Below are positions 10,900 to 20,363 of a stretch of DNA of 44,023 nucleotides, piece by piece; within the stretch, counting starts at the first letter, position 1, and each line of letters starts with the position of its first letter. The DNA is taken from contig JAFDEK010000104.1 in assembly GCA_019310385.1 (NCBI GenBank), positions 1-44,023 of the forward strand, given 5' to 3'. A program made the translations under genes and the position numbers. Below the pieces are notes generated by a model that was given only the letters and a program-made list of their open reading frames with translations, was not told the origin of the DNA and made no database searches. This stretch comes from Deltaproteobacteria bacterium (GTDB taxonomy: Bacteria > Myxococcota_A > UBA9160 > UBA4427).

Positions 10900-12363
10900 A
10901 TGACACGCCGCGCGGCCGCCCTCGCCGCCCTCGCCGCCGCCCTTCTCGCGGACACGCCCGTACACGCCAAGGCGCCCAAAGAGGGCGAGTGCCCCGAGAT
11001 CAGCCCTTCCATGGCAGGCCCCGACCGGAGCGAGGACGCGACCCCCATCAAGCTCGAGGAGGGCATGATCCTCATCGAGGACGACCTGCTGATCCTACGC
11101 CAGCTGATCCCCAAGGAGATCTGGAACCTCCGGGAGGTCTTCTTTCACGAAGGCATGCGAATGGAGATCGGCCCCTGCCACCGCCGCTACGCGCTGCCCA
11201 AGAGCTACCGGGATGCCACCGAGCGCTACGCCGGCCAGCCCCGCATCGACCGCAAGGGGAATCTCGTCGACTACAGCGCCGGCCTGCCCTTCCCCCCCGA
11301 TGACATCGACCCCAATGCCAAGGACGCCGCCACCCGCTGGGCCTTCGATCTCCAACAGCGCTACCGGGGCGCCGGCTTCCGCGGGAAGTTCCGCATCGCC
11401 GACTTCCCGAGCAGCGTCGGTCGGGTGATGAAGTACGAGGGAGAGTTCTATCTGATTCAGACTCGGCACCGGGCCGACCTCGCCGAGAGCGACTACGCAC
11501 TTGCCGACTCCAGGCAGCTCTTCGCCTCGGGTGGCGAGTTCTTCAAGCCCTTCGACGCCCGGAACATCATGTGGCGACAGTTCCGTACGACCCGCAACGA
11601 GAAGCGCCACACCGAGCCGGACGACATCTTCGTCTACGTTCCCACCATGCGGAAGATGCGCCGATCCGCGACCAGCTGGGTCGACGGGCTCTTCCTGCCC
11701 CGCTACTCGGTCGCGGGTGACTCCGGGGGCGGCGGCATCGCCATCGGCGGGGGCGGCGCGGGCGGCTTCGGGGCTCCGACCGGCGCCATCAACCCCACCG
11801 CGGGTCTCTCCATCGCGGTGACCGAGGACATGCGCCGGGGACTCACCGGGCTGACCCTGCGTGCCAACGCCTACCAGTGGCGCTTCCTGGGCGAGGTCGA
11901 CGTCCTCGCCCCCATCAACGGCAGCCGCACGGGCTATCCCATCGACAAGGAGCGCAACTTCGGCGTGAGCGGGCTATCGGTGGCGAGCGACCGCTGGGAC
12001 GTCCGCCACGCGGCGGTGATCGAGGGGGCGCTCAGGCTCGACAACGAAGACGTGCGCTCCCTGACGGTCTACGTCGACTACCAGACCCAGCAGCCCCTCT
12101 TCTGGATCACGCGCACGGGACGGCGCAGACTCCTCGACATCGGAATTCTCGTCCACCGCTTCAGCGACGACCAGGTGGGATACCCCCAATGGCCAGGTGG
12201 CACACTGGCTTCGGTGTTCGAGCCCGTAGCCGCCGTGTTCTACACCGCCGGGTCGGGCGGGGGCGGGTGGCGGCGCGAGTCCTACGAGCTGCTGTCGACG
12301 CCCTTCTCCGAAGCGGAGCAGCGACGCTTCACCACCACCGACGCCATCCAGCACGGGCACTAG
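10900..12363 (+). CDS. DUF1329 domain-containing exported protein
   Basis: A periplasmic protein of 487 residues beginning MTRRAAALAALAAALLADTPVHA, a clear signal peptide. A longer frame starts at 10861, but its extra 13 residues precede the signal peptide, so 10900 is preferred. The DUF1329 family has a LolA/outer-membrane-lipoprotein-like fold. It commonly occurs beside DUF1302 proteins and RND transporters and is proposed to handle hydrophobic molecules at the outer membrane. Supporting motifs are FDARNIMWRQFRTTRNEKRH, DDIFVYVPTMRKMRRSATSW and LTGLTLRANAYQWRFLGEVD. A glycine-rich loop follows (about residues 264-283). Its stop codon overlaps that of the convergent DUF1302 gene. Confidence 0.88.
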   Translation: MTRRAAALAALAAALLADTPVHAKAPKEGECPEISPSMAGPDRSEDATPIKLEEGMILIEDDLLILRQLIPKEIWNLREVFFHEGMRMEIGPCHRRYALPKSYRDATERYAGQPRIDRKGNLVDYSAGLPFPPDDIDPNAKDAATRWAFDLQQRYRGAGFRGKFRIADFPSSVGRVMKYEGEFYLIQTRHRADLAESDYALADSRQLFASGGEFFKPFDARNIMWRQFRTTRNEKRHTEPDDIFVYVPTMRKMRRSATSWVDGLFLPRYSVAGDSGGGGIAIGGGGAGGFGAPTGAINPTAGLSIAVTEDMRRGLTGLTLRANAYQWRFLGEVDVLAPINGSRTGYPIDKERNFGVSGLSVASDRWDVRHAAVIEGALRLDNEDVRSLTVYVDYQTQQPLFWITRTGRRRLLDIGILVHRFSDDQVGYPQWPGGTLASVFEPVAAVFYTAGSGGGGWRRESYELLSTPFSEAEQRRFTTTDAIQHGH

Positions 12364-15300
12364 AAGGTGAATCGGGCGCGGACATAGACCTCGTCGCGGT
12401 CGCGCACCAGGGAGATCCCGTTCTCCACTCCCACCCGATAGGCCGCGTCCCCCTGCTGATTGCTGGCGGGCGTGATTGCGTTGTTGGGCATATCGACGAG
12501 CTGGCTCCGCCCGATGAAGAAGTTCATCCCGACGGCAATCGAGAAGGCGTCCGAGAAGCGATAGGTCACCTGGGGCAGCGCGGCGCCCGAGCCCGACATG
12601 ATGTCGAACACCATGGTGAGGCTCGGGAGCAGTCGATCCTGGAAGTAGCCGGACTGGATCACGAAGAGGCCCAGGATGTTCCACGGACCATTGACGGGCA
12701 TGCTCGACTGGTAGCCCTTGCGGTACTGGAAGAACCACTGGGTGTTCAGGAAGAAGGTGCGGTTGGGGTTGAGGAAGTTGATGAAGGTCGGCCGGTCCAT
12801 GGAAATCGTGAGGTTGAATTCATCGACCTTGCTGAGCCCGTCGTGCTCGGCATAATCGGCCATGCGCACGTTGTTGATCCAGGTGAACTCGACGCCGAAA
12901 TTGGACTTGGTGTAGTCCTCGGCGAAGTCCGTCGAGAAGCCCAGGACGTTGCGCTTGTCGTAGGTGAGCAGCACCTCTCCGCCGCTCTGCCACACAAAGC
13001 TGCGCCGCCCGTAAGTGCCGTCTCCTCCGGCCGCAATCGTGCGGTTCTTCTGCCCCGCCACGTTGAAGATGCTCTGGATCAGCTCGCAGTTCTGGGGCGT
13101 CACGTAGCTGCAGTGCTTGGACTGGATGTTCGTGACCCCGGTCAAGACCGGCTGCTTGCTGTCCCGGTCCACGACCTCCGCGCCCCAATTGACGTTCTCG
13201 AGCCTCTGGTTGCGCGTCCCGTACTCGTCGCCCGTGTAGGCATAGAGGAGCGCGGCCTCGTAGCACTGCCCGATGTACTTCTAGGAGAACTTTCTGGAAG
13301 TCCGAATCGAAGCCGACCAGCAGCATCAGGAAATTCCAGGAGAGCCCGGCCATTTCGCTCGCGTAGAGCTCGCCCGAGAAGGCGTGGCCCCTGGGCGGTG
13401 AGGGCGCGCCGCCCACGTCCTGGCTGAATTCGACGGGCACGCAGCCGAGGCACCGGAAACCCGGCTGGGCGGCGCCGGCACTTCCGGTCAATCTCGGAAA
13501 GCGCAGATTCTCGGCGTTGAAATTCCCCAGGACGCCAAGAGCGTCGGGGTTTCCGTCCTGCCACTCTTTCCACTCCGGATTGAGCTCCGTCCGGGCCAGG
13601 TCGTTCCACTTGCGGCGGCAGCCGGGCAGGATCCGATTGGAGTCTGCGGCCTCGTGGCGCTGGAAGTCCGCGGTGGTGCACTTGGGCCCGGCGATCCTGG
13701 ACCCGTTCATCTCGGCGAGCTCGAACCTCAGGGTGCCCGGAAGCATGGCGGGTTCGATGTTCGAGAAGAGCGGGAGCTTGCTCTTCCAGCCGTCGCTGCG
13801 GTAACCCTGTTCCTCGACGTCGTCCGCCAGGCCGGAGTATCCCTGCGCGCGCAGATCCGATTCCAGCTGGCCCAAGGCCGCACTGGTCCCCGTGGCGCCC
13901 ACGAAGCTCTGCAAGAGGGCGCTCGCCTCGGCGTTCAGGAGATCGATGCCGGAGTAGTCGCAGTCGGTGCCGAAGAAGGGGCCGCAGCCCAGCAGGGCCT
14001 CCTGCTCGGGAGTGAACACCCGTGCGATGGCTCCTGCGTCGGGGAAGGATCCGTCGCCGCAGGGAATGAACTCCGCACGCCGCGGTGTGTCGGTGCCCCC
14101 GGTACGGGGATCCTTGCAACCGTAGCTGCGGTCCACGGAGAGCACGGCCGGGTTGTCGGGATCTCTCGCGTTCTCACGCGAGAGGGCCACCACGGGAATC
14201 GAGAAGGGAAGCAGGGGCGTCTCGGTGGGCAGCCCCGTGAACGGATTGATCGCGCTGCTCTTGAGGGTGATGAGATTGTTGTAGATCGAGCCTCCAGCGA
14301 GCAGCGAGCCGATCACGATGGGGATGACCGCGATGTCGCTCGCCCGCTCCTGGCTGTTGAAGATCGTCTGCGCGCAGGCCGTGGCGTCGAGGTTGTTGAA
14401 GCCGATGGTGTTCGAGCACAGCCAGGCAAAGAAGGTCTGATTCGCGAAGTGCTCGTCGAGTGCGTTGCCCACGAGCGAGGAACGGTAGGTGTTGTCGACC
14501 CAGCGGCTGGTGTTGTCCTTGTCCTTGGGAATGTCCCACGCGATGCTGCTGGGCGTCGGATCTTCCACGTCCGTATCGGTCTCCCGGTGGGTGGGCCCCA
14601 CCCGGAGGCAGGAGGGATCGCTGAGGGGCGCGAGCGCCGCCGCCCACTCCGGACTCAAGTTGTCGAAGTCGGGCGGCAAGGGATCGACACCCGGCGGTGG
14701 GTTGGCGTCCGGACGCCGGCTAATGGGGTCCTGCACACCGCAGGGCCCGTACCAGCCCATCCGACGGGGCCGGCCGGTGTTCGGGTCGACGTTGCGCTCG
14801 TAGGTGGAAACCCGCTCGACGGTGGGCAGGTCGTTGTAGCCCCAGAAATCACTGAGCGCGAAGCTGAAGCGGCTCCAGCGCCACTCTACGCGACCGCCGA
14901 TCTCCCAGCCGCTGAGGCTACTCCAGGGGTCGGGGGGCCGGTCCACGCCCGCCACGCCGAAGCCGCCGAAGCCGTGGGCCACGGCACCCATGGTGAGCTG
15001 GCAGACCAGATTGAAGGTGTAGGGCTCGCCGCAGGCGCCGAGGTCGGCGGGCTCGTAGTCGTCGAAGTTGAAGGCCAGCTCCACGCGGAAGTCGTCGAAG
15101 GGCCCCACCTCGTAGAAGGAGTAGACCCCGCGCGCCGCCCACAGGGCGATGCGCGACTCCTCGAGGCTCGGCAGGGAGGCGAGGGCCCGATCCACGGGAT
15201 TGAACTGATCGGTGGTCCTGAAGAGCTCGGTCTTGCCCCAGACGATGCTCTGGAGACCGAAGCGCATCCACAGGCGGCTATCCAGGACCTCGACGTCGAG

Positions 15301-16392
15301 GTAGGCCTCCTTGAGCTCCTTGTTGTCCTGCTGACTGGAGCCCCGGTTCCAGGCGCGCTCGCTCTGGCTGAAATTGAAGGGGAAGGAATTGAGGCGGCCG
15401 CTGTCCAGCACGTTGCGCAGACCCGTGCTCGGGAGGAAGAGGCCCCGCGCCTCCGAGTCCCATACGTTCACGTCGCCGGCATCCGCGACGGGGATGGGCC
15501 GGTAGGGGAGCGCGCCCTTGCTCTTCCCGGTCAAGGTGGGCGGCAGGTTGGGAGTGGTGCGGTCCCACTCCCACAGGATCCCGGTGACCGAGGTCGTGTC
15601 GAAGGGGTTCTCTTTGTCCGCCGTGGCGGCGATGGGATTGATCCAGTTCTTGGGAAGCCAGGGGCCCAGGATCTTGATCGCGTTGCCGCCATTGGAGCCA
15701 CCGCGGTTGGAGATCTGGGTGAACCTGAAGTCGAGGGATTCCTCGAACACGACCTCGTAGGGTCGCGGACCGACGAGGCAGTGCGTGAGCCCATCTCTGC
15801 GCGGGAAGCACTCGTCGCCATTCTTGGGCGGGGACTGGGTGAACGGATTCGTCGGCGGCCTGGGGGGCGGATCCCAGTAGATCGTCTGCGGCTCGGTGTC
15901 GACGACGTTCTTCAGTCCGTTCACGAGCTGCCAGTCGACCGGGTCCGTGTTGCCGCCCGAGAGCCGGCCCTTGTTCTTGATGAACTGATCGCCGACCACC
16001 ACGGTTTCTTCGGCGTTATTGAGGCGCCGTGGCAGGCTCTTGGAGCGATCCCCGTAGGCGTTCATGGAGCGGAACATCCCGCAACCGCGGGAGTAGATGC
16101 AGTCGAAGCGGGTCTCGATCCGAACGAAGGCGGACATCAGGTCGATGCCCAGAGTCCGGTCCTCGATGATGTCGAGCTCGACCTCGAGATTGAAGATGTT
16201 GTACCACTGGGTGACGTCCCAGTCTTCGCTGAAGTCGGCGTTGATGGTGCGCAGCTGGCTCTCGAAGAAGCCGTGGGCCTGCAGCCGGCCGTCGAAGGCC
16301 TCGAAGGCCGCCGCAGTGCTTGGGAGCCAACACGCCGCGGCCAGCACAACCAGGTTACGTATGGGCAAACGAGTCGCCGTCCCCCCCCTCAT
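12360..16392 (-). pseudogene. DUF1302 family outer-membrane protein, interrupted by a 13-nt insertion
   Basis: The two overlapping frames read as one protein of about 1340 residues. The signal peptide (MRGGTATRLPIRN to STAAA) is followed by FDGRLQAHGFFESQLRTINADF. DUF1302 hallmarks are FGLQSIVWGKTELFRTTDQFNPVD and a C-terminal strand ending RDEVYVRARFTF with terminal Phe, typical of outer-membrane beta-barrels. DUF1302 proteins are usually about 550-650 residues, so this is roughly twice the usual size, with long cysteine-containing inserts. The frame breaks after SDFQK (near 13293). Removing 13 nt at 13281-13293 restores DFQKYIGQCYEAALLYAYTGDE and reads to the stop at 12360. It probably works with the convergent DUF1329 protein in transport of hydrophobic compounds, as is typical for these paired families. 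Confidence 0.85.
13281..13293. other. 13-nt insertion causing frameshift and stop in the DUF1302 gene
   Basis: CTAGGAGAACTTT, read on the minus strand, adds a frameshift, and a TAG stop in the downstream frame. The flanks suggest an imperfect local copy: ACTTCTAGGAGA sits next to ACTTTCTGGAAG. Deleting these bases joins the two frames exactly at a conserved-looking FQKYIGQC stretch. Confidence 0.8.
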
Positions 16393-16409
16393 CAGCTCCT
16401 CCTGACTTT

Positions 16410-16454
16410 CCGTTCTGTCGGTTCTGCTCGGTCTGCCCGTTCTGTCCGTTCTGT
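16410..16454. repeat. Five 9-bp tandem units in the DUF1302 leader
   Basis: Units are CCGTTCTGT, CGGTTCTGC, TCGGTCTGC, CCGTTCTGT and CCGTTCTGT with no gaps. Three units are identical and two diverged. The array lies between the predicted promoter (16528-16557) and the ribosome site of the DUF1302 gene, so it would be in the mRNA leader. Confidence 0.9.
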
Positions 16455-16527
16455 ACAGCTCGCGTCTCGCCCCGTATCCGCCTTCGCCTCGAACTCCCTG
16501 TGAGAACTACCGGCCTGTTAGTCAGCA

Positions 16528-16557
16528 TTTATACCCCCCATGTCGGTCAGCTGACAA
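16528..16557 (-). promoter_or_regulatory. Predicted sigma-70-type promoter for the DUF1302 gene
   Basis: On the minus strand TTGTCA (16552-16557) and TATAAA (16528-16533) are separated by 18 bp in an AT-richer stretch of a GC-rich genome. Transcription would start near 16520 and give a leader of about 130 nt containing the 9-bp repeats. Confidence 0.5.
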
Positions 16558-16776
16558 TGGATTTCTTGGCCGCGCGGCCGATGAGGGGCGCGCGGAGGGG
16601 GTGCCGGCCCCACGCGCTGGACGGCACGGCGGCGTGACTCAGCGTCAGTCTCTGCAAAAGCGAGGCTTTACGCCACGGCCGCCACGGGTCATGTTCTGCC
16701 GCGCCGACTCCGCCGCGCGGGCAGCTTCGGTCCGCCAGTCCGGCTTCCCTTCGACGCCGCCCCCAGGAGACACGCC

Positions 16777-17559
16777 ATGAGCACCGCCCAGCCCATCACC
16801 GGCTGCCGTCCCGGCGACATCGCCGAGCACGTCTTCCTCTGCGGAGATCCCGCCCGGATCGATCGCATCAGCGCCTCCTGGGACGAGAAGCGCGAAGTCT
16901 GCTCGGTCCGCGAGTACCGCATCGTCACGGGCAAGCTCGCCGGCCTCGACGTGAGCGCGGCCTCGACGGGCATCGGCGCGCCCAGCACCGCAATCGTCTT
17001 CGAGGAGCTGGTGAAGCTGGGAGCCCACAGCTTCATCCGCATCGGCAACAGCGGCGGCCTGAACCGGGAGCTGGAGCTGGGAGACCTCGTGGTCACCAGC
17101 GGCGCGGTGCGCGACGACGGCACCTCGCGCAGCTACGTGGTTCCGGAGTTTCCAGCGGTCGCGAGCTACGAGCTCACCGCGGCGCTCATGGAGGCGGCCC
17201 GCGAGTGCGGTGCCCACGCCCGCGCGGGGGTTACGTGGTCTCTCGATGCCTTCTACGCGCGCAACGCCTCGGTGGACCCGAGCGGTGAGCTCAACTCCAT
17301 GAGCGTCGCGGGCTACTGGCCGAGCCACCTCGAGACGCGCATCAGCGACATGCGGGAGGCCGGCGTCCTCAACTGCGAGATGGAAGCGGGCGTGCTCCTG
17401 ACCCTCGCGACGCTCTTCGGCCTGCGCGCGGGCTGCATCTGCGTCGTCTCGGACCGCACGCCCTGGCCCGGCCCCTCGGAGATCGACCTCGACCGCAACA
17501 TGAGCACCTGCATCGACGTCGCCAGCCGGGCGATGCTCAGCGCCGCGCGGCGAGCGTAG
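16777..17559 (+). CDS. Nucleoside phosphorylase (uridine phosphorylase-like)
   Basis: A 260-residue cytoplasmic enzyme predicted to cleave nucleosides with phosphate, giving free base and ribose-1-phosphate. Family motifs are the phosphate loop FLCGDPARIDRI, VSAASTGIGAPSTAIVFEEL, FIRIGNSGGLNRELELGD, the ribose-binding NCEMEAGVLLTLATLFGLRAG and the active-site Asp in VVSDRTPWPG. Length and motif order fit the uridine/purine phosphorylase (PNP_UDP_1) family. The exact base specificity cannot be told. The start is set by CAGGAGAC just upstream. It converges with the FG-GAP lipoprotein gene. Confidence 0.88.
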   Translation: MSTAQPITGCRPGDIAEHVFLCGDPARIDRISASWDEKREVCSVREYRIVTGKLAGLDVSAASTGIGAPSTAIVFEELVKLGAHSFIRIGNSGGLNRELELGDLVVTSGAVRDDGTSRSYVVPEFPAVASYELTAALMEAARECGAHARAGVTWSLDAFYARNASVDPSGELNSMSVAGYWPSHLETRISDMREAGVLNCEMEAGVLLTLATLFGLRAGCICVVSDRTPWPGPSEIDLDRNMSTCIDVASRAMLSAARRA

Positions 17560-17587
17560 GAGGCTGACCCGAGGCTCGCCGCGTCCC

Positions 17588-18922
17588 TCAGGGGACGAGC
17601 TCGATCGGGACGGGCATGATGTTCCAGGTGAAGACCCCGCCCTTCCCTGGGCGGCGGTAGATCGTCTCGCGCGCGGGCTTGCCGCCCTCCCAGACGTAGC
17701 GCCGCACCTCCCGGTGCTTGTCGCTCGCCACGTAGAGCTCGTCGCGACCGTCGCCGTCCAGGTCGGTCAGGATCGAGGCGTGTTCGAAGCCACCCGAATC
17801 GCGATCGATGGACTCGACCTGCCAGGGATCACCCGGTCGCAGGAGCCACAGGCCCTTGCTGAAGGTGGCCGCCACCAGCTCCTTCTTGCCGTCCCCGTCC
17901 ACGTCTCCGGCGGTGAGGAAGCGGCACAGGCGATCGTCGATCTCCGCGATCACCTCTCCCTGCTGCGGGTCGGTCCCGGCGTCGTAGCGTCGGATCTCGA
18001 CCCGGTGCTCGAGGCTGCGGGTGCCCTTGGCGACTTTGCCCTCCACCACCACGTAGAGCTCGTCGCGACCATCGCCGTCGACGTCCTCGACCAGGATCTC
18101 CTTGGCATGGCGATCAGCGAGATCGGCCACCACCACCCTTCCCTCGCCCTTGGCGGGCACATAGCGCACCACCATCCCGCTCTGCACCGAGCCGTCGAGG
18201 CGGTTGGGCTCGCTCGGAGTCGCGTAGATCTCGAGGGTTCCGTCGCCGTCGAGATCGCCGATCTCGATCTCGTGGACGAAGATGTCGGGCTCGGAATCGA
18301 TCTCCTCGACCACGAAGGCGCCGGAATCCTGTGGAACGACGGTGGCCACGATCCCCTGATCGTGGGTCGCCACCGCCATGGCATGCCGGCCGTCGCCGTA
18401 GATGTCCGCGACCTCGACATCGCGCATGCGGCTGAACTTGCCGCCGAAGTCCTTCTGCCAGAGGGTCTCGGCCTCGTGGCCTGCGGCCTCCTTGCTCCAC
18501 AGCTTCAGCGTAGCCGCGCTGCCGGCGGCGCTGAGCAGCTCGGGCTTGCCCCGCCCTTCGTAGAGCATGGCCTTGTGGAAGACGTTGCTCTCCGGGTCGT
18601 CCACGAAGGTGACCCGCCACTCACCGCCTTGACGGGAGAGGAACTCGAGACGCGCGGGCAGGGGCTGCGGCGGCCCGGTCGCGCCCGGCTGCTTTTCCGC
18701 AAAGGCTGCCAGGCCGAGCACGAGAGCCTTCGGGAGCGAGTCCGGCGCAGCGGGCGCGGAGGGCTCGGGGTCCGGCTCCGGCATGGGCGGCCGAGCGGGC
18801 GGGCGATCGGCCTGCCTGGCGGCGGCGGGTGTGCCGGGCTCCTCGGAGCCGCAGCCCGCGCCGCCGGCCAGCAGGATGAGGGCCGCGAAGGCCGCGAGAG
18901 GGAGTGTCTTGACGCGAAGCAT
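17588..18922 (-). CDS. FG-GAP/VCBS repeat lipoprotein
   Basis: 444 residues from the ATG at 18922, which has a strong AGGAGGA site; longer upstream frames lack both site and signal. MLRVKTLPLAAFAALILLAGGAGC is a lipoprotein signal with the lipid-attached cysteine in GGAGC, followed by a Pro/Ala/Glu-rich linker. The rest is a beta-propeller-type repeat protein. At least five calcium-binding-like repeats can be seen: VADIYGDGRHAMAV, IGDLDGDGTLEIYA, VEDVDGDGRDELYV, AGDVDGDGKKELVA and LTDLDGDGRDELYV. Such proteins are extracytoplasmic, and their partners are usually unknown. It is divergent from hisS. Confidence 0.88.
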   Translation of the reverse strand: MLRVKTLPLAAFAALILLAGGAGCGSEEPGTPAAARQADRPPARPPMPEPDPEPSAPAAPDSLPKALVLGLAAFAEKQPGATGPPQPLPARLEFLSRQGGEWRVTFVDDPESNVFHKAMLYEGRGKPELLSAAGSAATLKLWSKEAAGHEAETLWQKDFGGKFSRMRDVEVADIYGDGRHAMAVATHDQGIVATVVPQDSGAFVVEEIDSEPDIFVHEIEIGDLDGDGTLEIYATPSEPNRLDGSVQSGMVVRYVPAKGEGRVVVADLADRHAKEILVEDVDGDGRDELYVVVEGKVAKGTRSLEHRVEIRRYDAGTDPQQGEVIAEIDDRLCRFLTAGDVDGDGKKELVAATFSKGLWLLRPGDPWQVESIDRDSGGFEHASILTDLDGDGRDELYVASDKHREVRRYVWEGGKPARETIYRRPGKGGVFTWNIMPVPIELVP

Positions 18923-19025
18923 GGGTCGATCCTCCTGGAGAGATCGCAGTGGTGTAGCAGTCCCGACCCGGCCTCTCACCCCGCGGCGGGGCGGCCACGC
19001 ACCAGACGTGTTATCCACGGATGCC

Positions 19026-20306
19026 GTGAGCAAGAAGACCCTCCAGCCCCCCCGCGGCACCCGCGACTTCTACCCGGAGGACCTCCGCCTCCGGGAGTGG
19101 CTCTTCAGCCATTTCCGCGCCGTCGCGCGGCGCTTCGCCTTCGAAGAGGTGGACGCCCCGGTGGTGGAGCACGCCGAGCTCTTCATGCGCAAGGCGGGCG
19201 AGGAGATCGTCGACCAGCTCTACCACTTCGAGCTCCACGGCCGGCACCTCGCCCTGCGACCCGAGATGACCCCCTCGGTGGCCCGCATGGTGATGGCCCG
19301 CGCCGGGGCCCTGCGCTTTCCTTTGCGCTGGTTCACGCTGACCCAGAACTGGCGCTACGAGCGCATGACCCGGGGCCGCAAGCGCGAGCACTATCAATGG
19401 AACCTCGACATCTACGGAGAGCCCGGGGTGAGCGCGGAAGCCGAGCTCATCGCGGCGCTCCTGCAGCTTCTCGATGCCGTGGGCCTGGCGCCCGACGACG
19501 TAAAGGTGCGCATCAACAGCCGGGCCCTGCTCGAGGAGGCCCTGCGCCACGGCGTACTGCGCGAGCGCCCCGACGTCTTCGAGCCCCTGTGCGTCGTGAT
19601 CGACAAGCTCGACAAGATCGGCCCCGACAAGGTGACCGAGATGCTGGTCGATCCGGAGGGCGGGGTGGGGCTCGACGCCGCGGACGCCGCGCAGGTGGTC
19701 GAGATGCTGAAGGCACGCAGCCTCGAGGAGGCCGCTGCCCACGCACCCGAGGGCTCTCCCGCCCTGGCCGAGCTGCGGCGTCTATTCGGGTTGCTCGAGG
19801 CCTACGGAGTCGCGGACCGGGTGCTGTTCGACGCCTCGGTGGTGCGCGGCCTCGCCTACTACACCGGTGTGGTGTTCGAGGCCTTCGACACCGGGGGCAC
19901 CCTGCGGGCGATCTGCGGAGGCGGGCGCTATGATGGCCTTATCGAGACCCTTGGGGGGCCAGCGATCCCCGCGGTGGGTCTCGGCTTCGGCGACGTGGTA
20001 ATCCTAGAGCTTCTCGCCGACAAAGGGCTGACTCCGAAGCTTCGCCGGGAGCTGGACGATGTCGTCTACCCCTTCGGCGAAAACGAGCGGCCGGCCGCCA
20101 TCGCGGTGACGGATCGACTGCGACGGGAGGGTCGAGCGGTGGAGCTGATCCTGGGCTCCCCGAAGCTCAAACGCGTGATGGCCGACTCCGATCGCTCGGG
20201 CGCCCGACAGGTCTGGCTCCTCGGACCGGACGAGGTCGGGCGGGGGGTCGCCAAAGTCCGCGACCTTGGCAGCGGCGAGGAGCGCGAAGAGCCGCTGCCG
20301 GGTTGA
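19026..20306 (+). CDS. hisS: Histidine--tRNA ligase
   Basis: The class II aminoacyl-tRNA synthetase charging tRNA-His, cytoplasmic. Starting at GTG 19026 gives 426 residues, the standard length, and an N-terminus SKKTLQPPRGTRDFYPEDL. Motif 1 lies around FEEVDAPVVEHAELF, motif 2 around NWRYERMTRGRKREHYQWNLD, the histidine-specific motif is RGLAYYTGVVFEAFD, and motif 3 is AICGGGRYDGL with PAVGLGFG. The C-terminal anticodon domain is AIAVTDRLRREGRAVELILG to the end. An ATG at 19021 is out of frame. It is the first gene of a tight run with speA and xth. Confidence 0.95.
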   Translation: MSKKTLQPPRGTRDFYPEDLRLREWLFSHFRAVARRFAFEEVDAPVVEHAELFMRKAGEEIVDQLYHFELHGRHLALRPEMTPSVARMVMARAGALRFPLRWFTLTQNWRYERMTRGRKREHYQWNLDIYGEPGVSAEAELIAALLQLLDAVGLAPDDVKVRINSRALLEEALRHGVLRERPDVFEPLCVVIDKLDKIGPDKVTEMLVDPEGGVGLDAADAAQVVEMLKARSLEEAAAHAPEGSPALAELRRLFGLLEAYGVADRVLFDASVVRGLAYYTGVVFEAFDTGGTLRAICGGGRYDGLIETLGGPAIPAVGLGFGDVVILELLADKGLTPKLRRELDDVVYPFGENERPAAIAVTDRLRREGRAVELILGSPKLKRVMADSDRSGARQVWLLGPDEVGRGVAKVRDLGSGEEREEPLPG

Positions 20307-20363
20307 GTTCGCCGGCCGGCCGGTACGACGCCTGTCTGGCGCCGGGGGCCGGGGAGGGATGCC

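Larger units (their letters stand above)
16393..16776. other. Divergent 384-bp control region between DUF1302 and nucleoside phosphorylase genes
   Basis: No gene is supported. The region holds a ribosome site AGGAGGAG before the DUF1302 ATG, a five-unit 9-bp repeat (16410-16454) and an AT-richer stretch at about 16500-16560 with a good leftward promoter. On the rightward side only the ribosome site CCAGGAGAC before 16777 is clear. Confidence 0.7.

Noticed and set aside
13654-16503. 949-codon open frame on the plus strand opposite the DUF1302 gene
   Set aside because: Antisense shadow with low-complexity Gly/Ala/Arg/Val composition and no ribosome site or domain.
16320-16637. Plus-strand frame with a regular FC-x-FC-x-VC cysteine pattern
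   Set aside because: The pattern is only the translation of the 9-bp repeat, and the frame runs through the promoter and start of the DUF1302 gene on the other strand.
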